A stretch of 6,694 bases of DNA from Desulfosporosinus sp. UBA4726 (lineage in GTDB: Bacteria; Bacillota; Desulfitobacteriia; Desulfitobacteriales; Desulfitobacteriaceae). Within the stretch, counting starts at the first letter, position 1. Every line of letters starts with the position of its first letter. Positions 1-5,981 of this stretch are shown in pieces. Both the position numbers and the translations under genes were made by a program. The DNA lies in NCBI GenBank assembly GCA_002404215.1, contig DHJG01000206.1:529-7222 (forward strand), written 5' to 3'. The notes beneath the pieces are model-generated. The model saw only the letters and a program-made list of their open reading frames with translations, made no database searches and had not been told where the DNA came from.

Positions 1-766
1 CCTTACCTTTCTGCATAGCTTCTCTCAACCGAATTTCTGCTTCCCTGACAGCCGCCATTTCATCTAAAACTACCTTACGCCTCGCAAAGTACTCTTCGCG
101 GACTTTGGGATCATCACTTGTTTTCTCCCAGGCGGCCATAGCCTGATGCAAAACGGGATCTTGCATTGCAATCTCCTCCAGTGTTTTTAAGATTTCCTGA
201 TTTTCCGAACCTTCCAGAAGCAATAACCATCGCACTAAAACACTCTCCCAAGGGCTAACTTCCCTTCGTCGCCATTTTGAGATTAGTTTAGGCAACTCCA
301 TGAAGTGCATCTCCAAGGCATCCGTGAGCTGAAATTTCTCCTCATCTTCGAAAAGATGAAATACGCTATGATAATTATTTGTCTGATTCAAATAGTTAAA
401 ATCAAGGATGTTGATCGTAACTGCTTTCGCCAGCTCCTTATAAGCCATCCCTTCTCGCATCTGCCGGGAGTACATTTCCGCCCAATAATACAGTGAACGT
501 CTCTCCATGTCATATTGATTGCTTAACTGGATTTCTATATTGATCTGAATTCCTTCGATTGTCACAGCTCGAACATCCAGAATGGATTTCTTATCCTCTT
601 TGTATTCTTTGTTTAATTCCGGATTCATGATCATATCTTCGATCCGACGTTCCTGTGGTAACTTCAGCGCGGCATTAAGAAATGCTATAAGGATCGCTTC
701 ATTCCCCTCCTTGCCAAAAATTAGCTTAAAGGCGTAGTCGATCTTAAGGTTGATAAGCTCCTTCAC
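1..766 (-). CDS. Rpn family recombination-promoting nuclease / putative transposase, C-terminus off the left edge
   Basis: The frame is open from a GTG at 764-766 to the window edge, giving 255 residues with the C-terminus missing. The start is set by an in-frame TGA two codons upstream and a GGAG about 8 nt before the GTG. The protein opens with KIDYAFKLIFG and NEAILIAFLNAAL. A PD-(D/E)XK-like core follows, with Asp64 (ILDVRA) and Glu78-x-Gln80 (NIEIQL) as candidate catalytic residues, then an RSLYYWAEMYSRQ segment and a charged, helical Glu/Arg-rich C-terminal part. This order is typical of the Rpn/PDDEXK transposase-like family. Known members are DNA endonucleases that raise RecA-independent recombination, and more recent work links some to phage defence; the role here is inferred. 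The likely promoter lies inside repeat copy A (874-901), about 100 nt upstream. Family assignment is firm; biological role is not. Confidence 0.9.
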   Translation of the reverse strand, partial: MKELINLKIDYAFKLIFGKEGNEAILIAFLNAALKLPQERRIEDMIMNPELNKEYKEDKKSILDVRAVTIEGIQINIEIQLSNQYDMERRSLYYWAEMYSRQMREGMAYKELAKAVTINILDFNYLNQTNNYHSVFHLFEDEEKFQLTDALEMHFMELPKLISKWRRREVSPWESVLVRWLLLLEGSENQEILKTLEEIAMQDPVLHQAMAAWEKTSDDPKVREEYFARRKVVLDEMAAVREAEIRLREAMQKGK

Positions 767-829
767 TTCTCACGCTCCGTCTTATCTCATTAATACAACT
801 CTGATATTTCTCATCGGATTGATGTTTTC

Positions 830-854
830 GATCATCGTTTTTAATACGATGATC
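830..854 (-). other. Perfect hairpin in the rpn 5' leader
   Basis: GATCATCG (830-837) and CGATGATC (847-854) form a perfect 8-bp inverted repeat around a 9-nt A/T loop. It would sit about 13-37 nt into the rpn transcript if the promoter at 874-901 is used. Only the right arm and loop are shared with repeat copy B; the left arm lies outside the repeat. It could stabilise the mRNA or mark a recombination junction. The structure is seen directly; the function is unknown. Confidence 0.5.
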
Positions 855-873
855 ACTTAACCTATATAGCCAT

Positions 874-901
874 ATTATACCATAGGGATGGAGGCATTCA
901 A
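874..901 (-). promoter_or_regulatory. Sigma-A-type promoter in repeat copy A, directed at rpn
   Basis: On the minus strand there is a -35 TTGAAT (896-901), a 16-bp spacer and a perfect -10 TATAAT (874-879). Transcription would start near 867 and reach the rpn GTG after about 100 nt. No other gene lies between. The same element with TTGAAA occurs in copy B. Confidence 0.65.
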
Positions 902-1050
902 CCATGTAAGCATAGAATTCTATTAAATCAATCTAAACAGCATTATGTACCTCCAGCAATCTCTAAATGTAATTCAAGTGAATTTTTATTATATCAACTA
1001 ATCCCTAAAGGCATTCGACAAATTGCGGGAAGCACCAGTCCCCTTCGGGA

Positions 1051-1092
1051 GGAAAAGACGACCCCCGAAGACGAACTTCGGAGGCCTTTTCC
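1051..1092. other. Nested stem-loop with competing fold in repeat copy A
   Basis: An outer 7-bp stem GGAAAAG (1051-1057) / CTTTTCC (1086-1092) encloses an inner 6-bp stem CCGAAG (1065-1070) / CTTCGG (1076-1081) with loop ACGAA. A competing stem is available: CTTCGGG (1043-1049) can pair with CCCGAAG (1064-1070). Both arms are kept in copy B (6196-6237; competing left arm 6188-6194). Neither strand shows a terminator-like T-run right after the stem. The structure is certain as sequence; its role is unknown. Confidence 0.5.
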
Positions 1093-1226
1093 GACCCGAG
1101 CACATCCGTAAGTCGTTTGCTCATCTTTTCGACGGTCTTATAAGATGCCCTATCTTTGATTTTTCCAACTCTGCCTGCTTCTTTCCGGTTTCCTGCTCCA
1201 GATCCCGCTTGAGAGTGTGACGAGCT

Positions 1227-1286
1227 CATACCTGGGCCTGTCCCAGAATGGACAACGTTGTCCATTCTGGGACAGGCCCAGGTATG
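1227..1286. repeat. Perfect 60-bp palindrome without spacer
   Basis: Two 30-nt arms, from CATACCTGGG... to ...GGACAAC and its exact complement, meet at an AAC|GTT axis between 1256 and 1257 with no spacer and no mismatch. Symmetry ends at 1226/1287. The left-reading coding frame before it makes sense only up to the axis (PLTHTWACPRMDN), which suggests that 30 bp were copied in inverted orientation at a break or replication fork. Long perfect palindromes without a spacer are usually unstable in cells with SbcCD. An assembly fold-back is an alternative explanation. Confidence 0.95.
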
Positions 1287-1466
1287 GGTCAATGGGAACC
1301 GGATATTATCATGTTCGAATAGCTCATTGAAATCCAGCAATCCAACTGCTTCTAGGTCTTTATTTGTTTCCTCCGGATCAAACCTTTTAAGCAAATAGGG
1401 CTTCTTCATACTGTCGGTTGCTTCTTTGATGAAAAGAGCGGTTTCGACCTGGCAGTAGAAATGAAA

Positions 1467-1850
1467 TCAAATATATTTCCCCTCACACCCTGTCACAATA
1501 AAAAGAACATCCTACTCTACTCTACACCCCGCTCATACCAGGACTTCCACTCAACCCAAATATAGCACTACCACGCACTCTACATGCCCTGTCACGATGA
1601 AAGAGCTATATTTCATTCTCGTTTGTAATTCAAAGAATATACTATATATGCTTGAATACTTCGTGTTAAAATGCGTCAGCGGGAATGGCTTTGTAGCCAT
1701 TGTGTCTATCATGCGCAGCTGGAGATTATTAAAAGCTGGAGTTCAATTGTCTCGGAATTTTCTGCAAAATGGATTTGTTTATCTTCAATTGAGTATATAT
1801 GTTAATGGGATGAAGCACATAGAAGGTTCATCCAAAATTGAATTTTGTTC
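1467..1850. other. Non-coding stretch between the degenerate frame and kup
   Basis: I find no convincing gene. The plus-strand frame 1597-2010 has no ribosome-binding site and its second half lies inside kup. CCCTGTCAC occurs twice (1488-1496 and 1587-1595). A 9-bp inverted repeat, AAATATAGC (1558-1566) / GCTATATTT (1605-1613), surrounds the second one. Downstream of kup on the minus strand there is only a weak AT-rich hairpin, CAAAAT-TGA-ATTTTG near 1835-1850, and no clear Rho-independent terminator. Confidence 0.5.
1567..1613 (+). repeat. Short intergenic repeat, copy 1 (CCCTGTCAC...GAGCTATATTT)
   Basis: This 47-nt stretch matches 6637-6680 (44 nt). Shared blocks are ACTACC, TGCCCTGTCAC and AGAGCTATATTT, with a 3-nt length difference and several substitutions. 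Each copy lies about 0.4-0.5 kb beyond a 266-bp repeat copy, in the same orientation. The sequence between differs completely in the two places. Confidence 0.6.
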
Positions 1851-3860
1851 TTATATGGTTTCTCTCTTGAGTTTGATTTGCTTTGTGGTTCCTAACCGTA
1901 AGGGAACGTATTCAATTTTAACATCAGTGGTTTCAAGCCCAAACCAACTTACGGGAGAAACAGTAATTTTCTTTATGCCAAGTTTAAATTGCATAATTAG
2001 TCGTTTATAGACAGGAAGGTCAGTTTCATTCGGCAGTTCTTCACGAACTAATACGAAGCAGAAATCCCCAATGTTACGATTGACACTTCGTGTAGGATAT
2101 AATTGGAATTGTTCTTGTATTTCATGTGACTCCATAAGGTCTGTTACAATTTGTCGTAAATAGCTACTCACTTTTTGTTCAACCCTAAATCCTAAACGTA
2201 GTTGAACTTTAAAAACATAATCGGTTCCAAAATTTTCAACGGTATAGGCCATTGTCCAAGGTTCATCGCTTACCTGGACATTGATAAACCAATAAACTTC
2301 CGCTTTTTTAGGTCGCTTATCTAGAATCGAGTAAATAATTTCATTGTTTACTTGTCCAAGTTTTGATTTGCTGGTTAGATAAACTAAATTCGTTGAATAG
2401 ATCGGAAAATGTTCATCTTTCCGAAGCTTCCCAAGCTTAGAAATGTAATCTTGCAGTGAAACTTCTTTAGTCACGGCATGTTCAATACTTGTGGCTTTAA
2501 ACCATAGAATCATTAACATTAAAATGAGAGCAGCAATCATTGCCGTTACAAATCCACCATGGAAAAATTTTGTAACACTCGAAACGAAAAAAGCAGTTTC
2601 CAATGTTCCAAAAATAATAACTACCAGTAGTGAAAGTAGCCTGGATACCTTTTTCTGAATAAGCCAATTGAATAACAAGATTGTGGTCATTAGCATTGTA
2701 ATCGTAATCGCTAACCCATAAGCAGCTTCCATGTGTGCAGAAGTTTGAAAGAATAGAACTACTCCGATACAAGAAAACATTAAGAGGATATTAACGAGTG
2801 GAATATACATTTGACCTTTTGACAGTGCTGGATAGTAGATTTTTAATCTCGGCAATAAATCTAATTTGATTGCTTCCGAAACAAGTGTAAAGGACCCAGT
2901 AATTAAGGCTTGGGAAGCAATAATCGCTGCTAAAGTCGCCAAGATGACACCTATGATCCGAAAATTTCCAGGCATCAGTTCAAAAAACGGATTAAAACTA
3001 ATTATATTTTGTAGCCCCTGATTTTCTTTGATCTGTAACAACCAAGCCCCTTGACCAAAATAGTTTAATAGTAAACAAATTTTAATAAAAGGCCAAGTTC
3101 TGTGGATGTTTCTCCTTCCTACATGTCCTAAATCAGAATACAATGCTTCGGCTCCTGTTGTAGCCAAGAATACACTACCCAAGATCGCGAAACCCGCTTT
3201 ATTATGTTCACTAAACAACAACAGTTTGATTCCATAGTATGGAGAAAGTGAATTTAGGATATCCAGGTTTCCGAAAACATGGACAACACCAAGAACACCT
3301 AACATAAGAAACCACAAAAACATAATGGGTCCAAATAATCGTCCTAATATCTCTGTCCCGGTTCGTTGTATAAGGAATAGAAAACAAAGAATAACTATAG
3401 TTATTATAATCACAGTTGATTGACTTGATCCAAAGTTATTCACATAGGCGGGAATCCCTTTTAATCCCTCCACAGCGCTTGTGACGGTAACTGCCGGTGT
3501 TAAAATACCGTCTGCTAAAAGTGTTGCTGCCCCAATCATAGCTGGAACAATTAGCCATGCACCCCTCTTTCGAATAAGTGAATACAGTGCAAGGATGCCG
3601 CCTTCCCCATGATTATCAGCTTTGAGTGTAATCAGAACGTACTTAATAGTGGTAAGTAATGTAATAGTCCAGAAAATAAGGGAAAGGGAACCGTATATAA
3701 ACTCATTAGTAATTGAACCCAATCCCCCGTTTCCTTCAACTAACGCCTTCATAACATATAATGGTGATGTACCAATATCACCATAAACAATACCGATTGT
3801 TACGAGCATGCCGCCAAAGGTTAATGGCCGTTCCTTACAGATATTTAATGCCTTTTCCAT
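1851..3860 (-). CDS. kup: Kup-type (KUP/HAK/KT) potassium uptake transporter, intact
   Basis: This is a 669-residue integral membrane protein of the KUP/HAK/KT family, which imports potassium, in characterised members by K+/H+ symport. Family signatures in order are YGDIGTSPLY (26-35), KADNHGEGGILALYSL (80-95), ADGILTPAVTVTSAVEG (116-132) and TGAEALYSDLGH (235-246). About twelve hydrophobic segments fill roughly the first 450 residues, and a soluble domain of about 200 residues follows. Length is close to the usual 600-700. The ATG at 3858-3860 is chosen because AAAGGA lies about 7 nt upstream and the alignment begins before the first signature. The gene stands alone, with no K+-transport partner genes nearby. 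It looks intact and is more AT-rich than repeat copy A's GC-rich half. Orthology to Kup rather than KimA is favoured by the length and the large C-terminal domain. Confidence 0.95.
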   Translation of the reverse strand: MEKALNICKERPLTFGGMLVTIGIVYGDIGTSPLYVMKALVEGNGGLGSITNEFIYGSLSLIFWTITLLTTIKYVLITLKADNHGEGGILALYSLIRKRGAWLIVPAMIGAATLLADGILTPAVTVTSAVEGLKGIPAYVNNFGSSQSTVIIITIVILCFLFLIQRTGTEILGRLFGPIMFLWFLMLGVLGVVHVFGNLDILNSLSPYYGIKLLLFSEHNKAGFAILGSVFLATTGAEALYSDLGHVGRRNIHRTWPFIKICLLLNYFGQGAWLLQIKENQGLQNIISFNPFFELMPGNFRIIGVILATLAAIIASQALITGSFTLVSEAIKLDLLPRLKIYYPALSKGQMYIPLVNILLMFSCIGVVLFFQTSAHMEAAYGLAITITMLMTTILLFNWLIQKKVSRLLSLLVVIIFGTLETAFFVSSVTKFFHGGFVTAMIAALILMLMILWFKATSIEHAVTKEVSLQDYISKLGKLRKDEHFPIYSTNLVYLTSKSKLGQVNNEIIYSILDKRPKKAEVYWFINVQVSDEPWTMAYTVENFGTDYVFKVQLRLGFRVEQKVSSYLRQIVTDLMESHEIQEQFQLYPTRSVNRNIGDFCFVLVREELPNETDLPVYKRLIMQFKLGIKKITVSPVSWFGLETTDVKIEYVPLRLGTTKQIKLKRETI

Positions 3861-4030
3861 AATTTTATCCTTTCATTTCACTTTAATGGAGTAGTTACTT
3901 AAAGTTTATTTGGGTAAAAGCGAACGGTACAAAAATAAGCCCCTCTATCAGTATTTAGTACATTGGCTCAATGAAAAAGGGGACTGTTGCTTAATGTAAT
4001 CTCAGTTATAGGGTTCAATTTAAAAAAGGA
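3861..4030 (-). promoter_or_regulatory. kup leader and likely promoter region, weakly defined
   Basis: The kup transcript should start within this 170-nt AT-rich stretch. AAAGGAT before the ATG is the ribosome-binding site. CCCCT and AGGGG (3940-3944 and 3978-3982 on the plus strand) could pair across a 33-nt loop. Possible -35 boxes (for example a minus-strand TTGAAC near 4015-4020) lack a good partner -10 at 16-18 bp, so no promoter is called. I do not see the conserved core of the c-di-AMP (ydaO/yuaA) riboswitch that controls potassium transporters in some Firmicutes. Confidence 0.3.
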
Positions 4031-4320
4031 GTGAAAAAATATCCGGGATTACCCGGGAAGGACATCCAGAGGGGGAAGGTTACTGACATTGGCAAGACAA
4101 CCAATGCATCCAGACTACCTACCGGATCGTTCCATAAATATTATATAGATCTGCTTAATCAAAAGCAATGTATCAGCCTGAAGGTAAACAAGACTTTGAT
4201 CTGTTCATCGCTAAAACTTCTAATACTTCTGCGCTGTTTTATAATTGTTAGAGTGTCATTGACGATCATCCAATCATCCCCCCAATAATTTCTAATGACA
4301 AGTTTTTCGTGAACTCTATT
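4031..4320. other. Unassigned stretch upstream of kup
   Basis: A plus-strand frame beginning with GTG at 4031 runs to 4288 (85 codons), but the only AAGGA abuts the GTG, leaving no spacing for initiation, and the product resembles nothing I know. A different frame (4168-4251) encodes a 27-residue peptide starting MYQPEGKQDFDLFIAKTSN that looks protein-like, so this could be a decayed gene fragment. A small hairpin CCGGG-ATTA-CCCGG lies near 4043-4056. Confidence 0.3.
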
Positions 4321-4401
4321 CTAGCGATTCAACCCACCCACCAAATCACCTAGCCGCACCAGATCCTCTTTACCAAGCTGGGACACTCTTCCCCATCTTT
4401 G
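4321..4401 (-). repeat. 81-bp diverged repeat, copy 1 (encodes a C-terminal tail)
   Basis: This aligns without gaps to 4814-4894 with about 19 mismatches. In both copies the minus strand keeps an open frame of the form G-R-V-S-(Q/R)-L-G-K-E-x-L-V-(R/K)-L, ending at an equivalent TAG. Keeping the frame despite about 77% identity points to two diverged coding tails rather than recent copying. Confidence 0.65.
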
Positions 4402-4595
4402 AATGGGCGGGGCAAGTGGATTCGTAATCGAATATTCACATATAACTGGGCCCCGATTGTCGGAGATGGCGTTTTCCCCGTTGTCATAACCTGCTGAGCA
4501 TAGCCTTACTCTAGACCTGTATTCCATATCTCATCAACTGTTAACGGTGCGCATGCCTTTTCAAGCGTGAGTCTAGCCATTTCCAAGAACGTCAT
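4321..4595 (-). pseudogene. Broken HARE-HTH (HB1/ASXL/restriction-endonuclease HTH) domain gene
   Basis: An ATG at 4593-4595 has an excellent GGGAGG 7 nt upstream. The product starts MTFLEMARLTLEKACAPLTV-DEIW, stops at a TAA at codon 30 (4506-4508), and continues in the same frame as GYAQQVMTTGKTPSPTIGAQ and LYVNIR to residue 56 (4428). This matches the HARE-HTH winged-helix domain, including the GKTP-x-x-TIGAxLYVxIR block, with the stop replacing what would be an AAA lysine codon. After residue 56 the frame breaks. Another frame then gives a tail, GRVSQLGKEDLVRL...GLNR, ending at TAG 4321-4323, which is shared with the decayed gene at 4814. HARE-HTH domains occur in restriction-linked and RNA-polymerase delta-type proteins; which parent this was is not visible. 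It is non-functional unless the stop is read through. Confidence 0.8.
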
Positions 4596-4741
4596 TTCGT
4601 ATCCTCCCAAGCTAGATTCATTTCTCCTATCTCATATCACACGTATTACGAGTTCTCCATACATAAAAACCATTCCATAATTCGCCACTCTTCTACGGTG
4701 TTCTTCATGAGTTGTCATATTCCTCCATTGAGTTACACGAG

Positions 4742-4769
4742 AAATAAAAAAGACGCTCATACAAGCGTC
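4742..4769 (-). terminator. Rho-independent terminator, minus strand
   Basis: On the minus strand GACGCT (4764-4769) pairs with AGCGTC (4752-4757) around a 6-nt loop, followed at once by TTTTTTATTT (4742-4751). It would end transcription from the decayed gene at 4814-5361. A second small hairpin, GTCGG-ATAAA-CCGAC (4775-4789), lies just upstream of it. Apart from these I see nothing in 4596-4813. Confidence 0.75.
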
Positions 4770-4813
4770 AGAACGTCGGATAAACCGACAATGGTTTCTA
4801 CTCAACTCAGATT

Positions 4814-4894
4814 CTAGAGATTTATCCCACTCAGAAAATCACTTAACTTCACCAGAGCTTCTTTACCAAGCCGGGACACCCTTCCCTTATCTGG
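4814..4894 (-). repeat. 81-bp diverged repeat, copy 2 (encodes a C-terminal tail)
   Basis: This is the partner of 4321-4401. Its minus-strand frame reads PDKGRVSRLGKEALVKL and SDFLSGINL to TAG 4814-4816, and it is continuous with the decayed gene upstream. That makes this copy the more natural context for the tail. Confidence 0.65.
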
Positions 4895-5361
4895 CAATGA
4901 TCCGGCGAACTATTCCTCAGTGCAAAATCATAATTCTGGATAAAATACACTCAGCCTTTCCAAATCGGCATCATTAACAAAACATACCTAGTCACCAATT
5001 TATCCTTCAAGTGACGAACACTCACTACCATAATACTCCAGACATAAACTTGGTAAAACTGATTTAATTTTAGCGTCATACTTCTCAATCAGCTTTTCAA
5101 AATCATACAATCCTCATTTTTAATTACAATTTCAGTTAACATTTTTCTAAAATCATCGTTGAATGTGGAGATCTCGTGATTGACAGTATCAGCGGCAAAA
5201 ATTACATGTCTACATGGTTCATAAATACTCGCATCAATTTGATGTGGGTTCTCCCTTGGTGTAGAAAATATACTCCTGAAATGCTCTATATTGTACACGG
5301 ATTTTCTTGTAGCAAAGAGGAAGAACTGACTGACTGATATCCATTTAACTTTTTGGTCAGC
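4814..5361 (-). pseudogene. Decayed gene of unknown function: one frameshift and four internal stops
   Basis: The N-terminal part is open from 5361 to 5089 and includes WISVSQFFLFATRKSVYNIE, HFRSIFSTPRENPHQIDASI and YEPCRHVIFAADTVN. About 25 nt before that frame ends, a shift near 5105-5110 leads naturally into DFEKLIEKYDAKIKSVLPSL-CLEYYGSEC. This second frame continues to the final TAG at 4814-4816 but is interrupted by TAA (5000-5002), TAG (4988-4990), TGA (4928-4930) and TAG (4910-4912). Between them it reads VNDADLERLSVFYPEL and finally GRVSRLGKEALVKL. A GTG at 5296-5298 is a possible start but has no ribosome-binding site, and plausible coding extends upstream of it. The original protein was probably about 180 residues. 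No signal peptide, membrane segment or familiar motif is visible and I do not recognise the family. It still has a promoter-like sequence before it and a terminator after it, which suggests a formerly independent transcription unit. Confidence 0.7.
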
Positions 5362-5368
5362 TTATCAG

Positions 5369-5396
5369 TCTATATTCGGACACCTTGCACCGTCAA
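5369..5396 (-). promoter_or_regulatory. Candidate sigma-A promoter for the decayed gene at 4814-5361
   Basis: On the minus strand there is a -35 TTGACG (5391-5396), a 16-bp spacer and a -10 TATAGA (5369-5374). Each box differs from consensus by one or two bases. It lies between the stop of the CxxC gene and the decayed gene, as expected for a separate unit. Confidence 0.45.
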
Positions 5397-5508
5397 TCTT
5401 TGGACTCTAAACGGAATCAGTAATGTAACTGCATCGAGCAAAATATCGAATTATCAAGGAAAACAAAGGGTCCTAGAACCTGCCCGTACCGACCACTTTG
5501 ACATTCCC

Positions 5509-5925
5509 TCAGAATGGCTTACCCATGTCGCTGATCACTTCAAGCTCATTAATTCCAGAAATCTTATAGACCTTAAACGCACGGCAACTAGAGCACTCTA
5601 AGCTCAACCGACCCGAAAATTTTTCCCATGAACCTTCTGTGTGAACAGTTTCTTTGTTGCACCATTTACATTCCAGCCAGTTCAATCGCTCTTCCCTTAC
5701 AAAATATATTGATGGGCCATTGTGGAGACAATTCGTACAAAACAAGTGATCATATGCCGCTTGATACATCTTGGAATTGACTCCAATTATTTCATTCGTG
5801 CTTCTATTCCTCATCATTAGCCAATCTTCTGTTGATTCAAATAAATCCTGAATATTTTGACTATCACATTGAGAACATCTTACTATTCTTTTCATTTTCG
5901 GATCAATCTTTATGGTGTTTCTCAT
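5509..5925 (-). CDS. Small protein with four CxxC pairs (probable double zinc ribbon), function unknown
   Basis: An intact 138-residue frame. The four pairs CSQC (17-20), CTNC (63-66), CKWC (86-89) and CSSC (111-114) could form two four-cysteine zinc sites. There are no hydrophobic membrane segments and no signal peptide, so a soluble cytoplasmic protein is expected. The frame could begin at GTG 5937 or ATG 5934, but GGGAGGTGAT overlaps or abuts both; the ATG at 5923-5925, 11 nt after GGGAGG, is the workable start. The likely promoter is in repeat copy B (6019-6046), giving a leader of about 85-90 nt. All eight cysteines are kept while the neighbours are decayed, which suggests it still works. 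Zinc ribbons bind nucleic acid or protein in many families; nothing here says which, and I do not recognise the family. Confidence 0.75.
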   Translation of the reverse strand: MRNTIKIDPKMKRIVRCSQCDSQNIQDLFESTEDWLMMRNRSTNEIIGVNSKMYQAAYDHLFCTNCLHNGPSIYFVREERLNWLECKWCNKETVHTEGSWEKFSGRLSLECSSCRAFKVYKISGINELEVISDMGKPF

Positions 5926-5981
5926 CAGAATCATCACCTCCCATTTATCAATATATCTTCACGCAATATATTTCGGGTGGT

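Larger units (their letters stand above)
837..1102 (-). repeat. 266-bp direct repeat, copy A (promoter-bearing)
   Basis: This stretch aligns without gaps to 5982-6247, with about 11 mismatches in 266 bp, in the same orientation and at an offset of 5,145 bp. Read on the minus strand it holds, in order, a GC-rich nested stem-loop (1051-1092), a frame ending in ASRNLSNAFRD at a stop at 998-1000, a GGAGGT site before a tiny ORF (923-943, M-L-F-R-L-I), and a sigma-A-type promoter (874-901). The tiny ORF lies upstream of the promoter, so it is not a leader peptide of that transcript. Homology stops abruptly at both ends. No terminal inverted repeats or target-site duplication are obvious, so calling it a mobile element is not yet justified. 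Confidence 0.93.
1005..1466 (-). pseudogene. Degenerate chimeric open frame across a palindrome; product not recognised
   Basis: One minus-strand frame runs open from after a TGA at 1467-1469 to a stop at 1005-1007. It looks like joined pieces. Residues before the palindrome (VETALFIKEATDS, KKPYLLKRFDPEETNKDLEA, GLLDFNELFEHDNIRFPLTH) have ordinary protein composition. The palindrome at 1227-1286 is then read through. The last part enters repeat copy A and reads through its hairpin. Beyond the palindrome another frame, HTLKRDLEQETGKKQAELEK, looks more protein-like than the one that stays open. The ATG at 1407-1409 has no convincing ribosome-binding site, and the plausible coding continues upstream of it. 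The best reading is an internal gene fragment truncated at the palindrome. I do not recognise the family. Confidence 0.45.

Noticed and set aside
305..496. Plus-strand open frame of 63 codons
   Set aside because: It lies opposite the clear Rpn nuclease coding sequence and has no ribosome-binding site.
1023..1220. Plus-strand open frame of 65 codons
   Set aside because: It reads through the repeat's stem-loop into the degenerate stretch, with no ribosome-binding site or protein-like sequence.
1597..2010. Plus-strand open frame of 137 codons
   Set aside because: The second part is antisense to the 3' end of kup, there is no ribosome-binding site, and the start falls inside the short CCCTGTCAC repeat.
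2497..2772. Minus-strand open frame of 91 codons inside kup
   Set aside because: It is a shifted frame within the intact, strongly recognised transporter gene.
3861..4030. c-di-AMP riboswitch upstream of kup
   Set aside because: Expected from regulation of some Firmicute potassium transporters, but I cannot find the conserved core and only a weak CCCCT/AGGGG pairing is visible. A covariance search would settle it.
4031..4288. Plus-strand GTG-initiated frame of 85 codons
   Set aside because: The purine-rich AAGGA abuts the GTG with no spacing, the sequence shows no family motif, and the region looks decayed. It is reported as unassigned sequence instead.
4814..5361. Programmed recoding (stop readthrough or frameshifting) instead of decay
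   Set aside because: Four stops of all three types plus a frameshift, with no slippery site or selenocysteine element noticed, fit simple gene decay.
5353..5601. Plus-strand open frame of 82 codons
   Set aside because: It runs antisense to the promoter of the decayed gene and to the end of the CxxC gene, with no ribosome-binding site.
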